A DNA stretch of 64,000 nt from Telopea speciosissima (Eukaryota > Streptophyta > Magnoliopsida > Proteales > Proteaceae), in the NCBI RefSeq assembly GCF_018873765.1, contig NC_057925.1:5715568-5779567 (forward strand), in the 5' to 3' direction. A model generated the notes under the pieces. It was not told where the DNA came from. It saw nothing but the letters and a program-made list of their open reading frames with translations, and did no database searches. Below, in pieces: positions 59,922 to 64,000 of the stretch (the stretch's first letter is position 1; each line of letters starts with the position of its first letter). The position numbers and the translations under genes were made by a program.

Positions 59922-60680
59922 TTCCATCTCCCCCCCCCCCCCCCTTCTTACCTTGCTGTTTGGTGTACATATGAGATGACTTGATCCCCCTCGAGTGATG
60001 TTAGTCTTTGTTACAAGTTTGAATATAAAATAAAGGCTACTGTTCATTGCCGGTACATTATTCCAAAATTCAAAGTTCATGGCCTTCATTTCTTGCAATA
60101 TTGGAATTGTTTGGTTGTACAATTTGCATGTGTACAGCCATATCTTTATTTACTGCTGAGGCTAGTGAATTAGTAAGAATATTGGCAGGTGGTATTGACT
60201 ATTACATCTCTTAGATTAGGATTACAAGGGCATTCTTTCTTGATAGATGTCTGTATATGCTCTGTGATAGCTCTGTTTATCAATCTCTGTACTCTTGTGC
60301 ATTAGTGTCAGCCCTGGAAAAAAGATTGAAAAAAGCTACAGTTCAACAGCTGAAAATATGAGGGGAAAAAGTTCAGTTCATGAAGCCTAAAGGGCATAAT
60401 GGGTTCCCTGACTACCAGTCCAGGAAAGATTTTTCAGATTTTCAGTAAGCTATGGAGCTGATAGATGCTTGTTGACTCCTGTTTCAATAGATTATGAAGA
60501 ATGTTAACCCTACCCAATAGGATGCCCACGTTAAATTCAAACAGATTGGGAATTGAGACCAATATGTGGCTCTGCATCACAACTGTAGACTTGGTTCTCT
60601 TACGTATGGGGATAAAAAAATTTGGTTGGTAGATCGATGATTGTACATGCTAATAGAAGGAGAATGGACTAGCCACAGTT
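59922..60680 (+). other. 3' flank of the PDZ-like gene
   Basis: Follows the TGA stop; begins with a run of C (59929-59943). AT-rich, no gene or element recognised. Confidence 0.4.
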
Positions 60681-60684
60681 CATG

Positions 60685-61115
60685 AAACAAAAGGTTGGTA
60701 TTACAACCATTTATCCCAAAAGCTCGAGCTGTTAAGTAAAGCGCTATACCAATGTATATTAACACACAACACCACCTCTCCACACGTGCAGGCCTACACA
60801 CACACACACACACAGAGAGACATACAGTCCGCACGTAACAACATCTCGTGGCACCAAGAGGCACAAAGAACACTTATCAAGGGTTTAACACCGAAAAGTT
60901 CAAGCTGTTAATTAAGGGGTTATAGCAATGTATATCAACACACAACACAACAGTTTGAAAACAAGAATCAAATTAATGACATGCCTCTGATACCATGTTA
61001 CAACCACTTATCCCAAAAACTCGAACTATTAAGTAAGGGCTATATAAATAAGTAAGGGCTATATAAATGTGTATCAGCACAATAACATTTTGACAATAAG
61101 AACCAAATTAATGAC
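60685..61115 (-). mobile_element. LTR-type remnant (fossil), minus orientation
   Basis: Seen: the block TTATCCCAAAAGCTCGAGCTG...GTATATCAACACACAAC occurs about three times in diverged form, and CTCTGATACCATGTTAC (60985-61001) is the complement of a common tRNA-Met-type primer-binding site. An (AC)n run lies at 60795-60813. No protein-coding part. Looks old and incomplete. Confidence 0.4.
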
Positions 61116-61118
61116 TTA

Positions 61119-61256
61119 GACTGTGTTTGGTATGCATTATCAAAATAGAATCTTGGCCTAGAATGCATTCTAAAATCTGATTCTTCTCTATTTTTTCGCT
61201 TCAAAATGCATTCTAGACCCTAATCTATTCCAATAATGCAAACTAACCACAACTTT
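61119..61256. mobile_element. Tourist-like MITE related to 48365-48489
   Basis: Seen: GACTGTGTTTGGTATGCATTA at the left, TAATGCAAACTAACCACAAC at the right, inverted with mismatches; GCATTCTAGACC inside. Non-coding. Confidence 0.55.
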
Positions 61257-61996
61257 AATGAGTTACTCAACTCATTCAACCTCAGAATAATTGTCTTGAG
61301 TAATTGGCAAGAAGACAAGATTGGAGGAGGGGGGAAGAAACAAAGTAAGCAGATGTGTGACTTCCACAACACTTTCCATAGTTGAACTTTTGTTATATTC
61401 TTCCCCCCTAAACTCCTTCTAATTGGTAGTTGGCTTGACTATGGAGGCAGGTGACGTATGGGCAGGGCCAGGAGAGGAGAATATGTATTATTAACTTGTT
61501 CTTTGTTGAACAATGGTTGTTCAAGATAACCTGTTAAGCTCTTCCATTTCTTGGTCATGGTGTGACTTTTTATTTAATTTCCCACCATATCATTGATTCG
61601 ATCCTTTGTCGGTTCAAGTCAGCTTGCCTTGAAGGATGTGCAAGGTAAGCTAGGTAAGCTAATGTCTAAGTTATGTAAGCAGCCTCAGCCATGTCCAGCT
61701 CATGGTTTTCCGTCATCATGTTCTCTCACATCATATGCTAATTGAAGTTCTGTTCTTGAAGAATTGACTTCAAGAAATTTGAGTTGACTTGGGGAACAAA
61801 GATTGTTTAACACCATTGCTATCCTATATCCCAAAATTAGATAGTATTGACTTCTATGATCACTAGGGATTGTAAGTTGTAACCTGTCTTGAAGGCTCAT
61901 CTGTGCAAATCTTACCTTGCCCTTTTAGGACAACACAGTTCTTCTAATGAAGGTAAATATTTTTTTATGTGAATAAGGTAAAGTTCCTTCTTTCAG

Positions 61997-62182
61997 CACA
62001 AGAAGGAGGAAAAGCCAGCAAAAGCAATGAGCTACCAAGATTATGAGAAACAAGTGAAAGACCCAGAGAAGGACAAGGCTCAGAAATACCCAGAGAATTC
62101 TCACAGCCACAAGATCAAAGAGGAGATTGCAGCAACTGTTGCAATGGGAGCTGTTGGATTTGCCTTACATGAGCACCATTAG
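61997..62182 (+). pseudogene. ASR (ABA/WDS domain) exon fragment with premature stop
   Basis: Seen: after a good acceptor (CTTCTTTCAG at 61987-61996) an open frame reads [19 protein letters not shown], then [20 protein letters not shown], then [22 protein letters not shown] and TAG at 62180-62182. ASR proteins continue HEHHEKKE; here the E codon is TAG, and the downstream frame still reads KKESKKEMWVHGKN to a TAA at 62225-62227. The LGELGAAAAGAFALHEKH core normally before the DPEH motif is missing. No ASR first exon (HHHLF-type) lies upstream. ASR proteins are small hydrophilic stress and zinc-binding proteins. A short functional variant is possible but a decayed copy is likelier. Confidence 0.75.
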
Positions 62183-62458
62183 AAGAAAGAGTCTAAGAAA
62201 GAAATGTGGGTTCATGGGAAGAATTAAACACCATTATGTGTTCTGAGAATCATTCCTCTAATTGTCTACCTCTTACCTTATTTGCTTTTCTGTTATTAGT
62301 GTCACTGAGGGTGAGGTGTGTCTTAATCACTTGAAAGTATGTATTTAAAGCAAATATGAAGGGTTAATCCCTTCAATTTTCTTGATGGTTCTCTTTGTGG
62401 CTTTCTAATAATATAATGAAGCTTTGTACCAAGAGTACTGGTGGCATAATTGATTTTA

Positions 62459-62596
62459 GGCCAAATGTTCTCTGTGCTGGGGGTGCAGGTTGCGCCCAGA
62501 CACATGGGGATGGGTGAAATGACCATCCTCCCCCCCTGAATGGTAGGCCCATGTGTCTGGGCGCAGGCTGCGTTGCGGCACAAAGAACATCAGCCC
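62459..62596. mobile_element. MULE-type hairpin MITE, TSD TTGATTTTA
   Basis: Seen: 138 bp between exact 9-bp repeats TTGATTTTA (62450-62458 and 62597-62605). Ends GGCCAAATGTTCTCTGTGC and GCACAAAGAACATCAGCCC are inverted. Core GGTGAAATGACCATCCTCCC. Arms CCCAGACACATGG / CCATGTGTCTGGG. Confidence 0.9.
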
Positions 62597-63071
62597 TTGA
62601 TTTTAAGTTGATTCTGTGACAGATAATAACCATTGAACATATAAATCATCTCTTAAATAATTGCCTTTTAATTTATAGTAGGAGGATCAAAATGACGACT
62701 CTACAAGTGTATTTAGAACTTGATACCTTCATTTAATTGCCCTTTGTTTTATTATCAGAAGTTTTTTAAGTTAATGATATAAAGGGGTTTTCAAAAATAA
62801 TTTAAAAATAACGTATAATTAAATTATAATAAAAAATGGTCATCTAATCATCTTTACATATTTTTTTGAGTAAACACGAATGTTCTATTCTTATAATGAT
62901 GCTTTTTTAAACAAAAAGAAGCACACGATGCCGGTGTGTAGATTCATGTGCAGTCATTCTCATATCCCATTTGTGGACTTTGCACTCTCTTTCCTCAATA
63001 AATGCCCCCTATTGGTGTAAAAGTACTGCATAGTGGTGTCATGAGGAATCTCTCTCCGCCCCTTTCATTTT

Positions 63072-63247
63072 GGCAAAGAATTCTTTATGGAAAGTGTGGT
63101 TCATGCACATGCACAAGGGCCAATGAGAGCACACACAGAAGTATCATGGGGTCGAGATTTCCACCTTTCATTGGGGACGGGGCAGACATTTTGGCCCCCC
63201 ACAGTCTAGGCATGGACGGTATACTCCCCCATAGGAAACTTTTCTCC
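63072..63247. mobile_element. MULE-type hairpin MITE, older
   Basis: Seen: left GGCAAAGAATTCTTTATGG and right CCATAGGAAACTTTTCTCC inverted with mismatches; GGCCAATGAGAGCACACACAG and GACGGGGCAGACATTTTGGCC inside, matching 53275-53451. The flanking 9-mers are only partly alike. Confidence 0.6.
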
Positions 63248-63615
63248 TTTTTTTTGAACTGAAAGGAATTCATACTGGAAGTGTGTGTGATTCTCCTTTG
63301 TTGGTGGCGCCAAAATTGTTTAGCTATTACCACTGTATCAACCAAGTGGAAGTTTGATTGCTTCTCAAAAATTTTACACATGTTGTCAATGTTACCCTTC
63401 CCTCGAATGTCCAAATTCAGTCCAATTAAACATTTGCATAAACAAAACTTTGATATAAACTTGTTTTAAATATAATTAGACTAATGAATATGAAATCCAA
63501 TATATGATAGATTATATGATTGAAATATATCAAGTAAAAAAACACTAACGAAAATCTTGCCTATAAAGTGGTGAAAACTATCTCATCCACCCAGTTGCTC
63601 GAGATTTGAAAATAA

Positions 63616-63760
63616 GAACAAAATTTTCCTCCAACCATAGAGGACGGTTCCCCATCATCCTAAGTTTACAAACCCCAATAGGGTTTTAGTATGTTCTCAG
63701 AAGATCCTCACCCCATGGTGACTGGGATCCCATTGAGCGTGGGTGGAGGAAATCTCGGTC
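63616..63760 (+). mobile_element. CCATAGAGGACGG-family MITE
   Basis: Seen: ATTTTCCTCCAACCATAGAG at the left, GTGGGTGGAGGAAATCTCGG at the right, and TAGGGTTTTAGTATGTTCTC inside. Matches 50930-51088 in the same orientation. Confidence 0.6.
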
Positions 63761-64000
63761 CAAGAAATAATATATACTAAAATATGGAATTCCTATATAC
63801 TAAGAGAGCTATTAAAGATAACATGCATTATTTTTTAAATAAATATAATAAAAAATAATTTAAAAATTAATCATGATTAAATACTATTGACTCACAAGCA
63901 ACAAGCCTCTTTGCCTCCTTACTTATCCATATATTATTTAACAGATAATGTTAAACAATTAGGGAAAAAGAACATTGTGTGGTCACGTGGCTCCTGTACC
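63761..64000. other. AT-rich end of the window
   Basis: AT-rich sequence, no feature recognised; it may continue outside the window. Confidence 0.4.

Overview
The window is nuclear DNA of a flowering plant. The evidence is GT-AG introns with AT-rich, T-rich acceptors, plant-specific gene families (FBH-type bHLH, RABA4 GTPase, POLYCHOME/UVI4, thaumatin-like proteins, an ASR/ABA-WDS fragment), an Au-type SINE, RTE-type LINE tails and many small TIR elements. It does not look like a grass. An early-diverging eudicot would fit, but the sequence alone does not settle the lineage.

Genes. 2.8-4.8 kb (+): six-exon bHLH transcription factor of the bHLH122/130 (FBH/AKS) group. 14.0-17.7 kb (+): six-exon unrecognised coiled-coil protein with two internal tandem duplications, one of which absorbed a former splice donor and intron start into the exon. 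22.0-26.8 kb (+): two-exon RABA4-type small GTPase with a 4.1-kb intron and a 110-bp tandem duplication over its stop codon and 3' UTR. 32.4-33.5 kb (+): POLYCHOME/UVI4-type APC/C inhibitor. 36.0-36.8 and 43.0-43.8 kb (-): two near-identical thaumatin-like protein genes lying in a duplicated block of about 3 kb. 56.3-59.9 kb (+): four-exon conserved plant protein with a PDZ-like segment, function unknown. 62.0-62.2 kb (+): orphan ASR exon with a premature stop.

The genes show no shared pathway. The thaumatin-like pair is the only local family. The rest of the window is intergenic DNA crowded with short non-autonomous elements. At least eight GC-rich hairpin elements of 135-177 bp are flanked by 9-bp target-site duplications (seven exact, one near match), which points to Mutator-like (MULE) MITEs. 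Two 411-435-bp elements have exact 8-bp duplications (hAT-like). One 592-bp TIR element has an 11-bp duplication. A 125-bp element has a TAA duplication (PIF/Harbinger-like). LTR-type material is limited to short fossils.

The two thaumatin blocks act as a natural empty-site experiment: each carries insertions that the other lacks. I found no CRISPR array, rRNA, convincing tRNA gene or complete autonomous transposon. All gene models were read by eye from splice signals and frame continuity.
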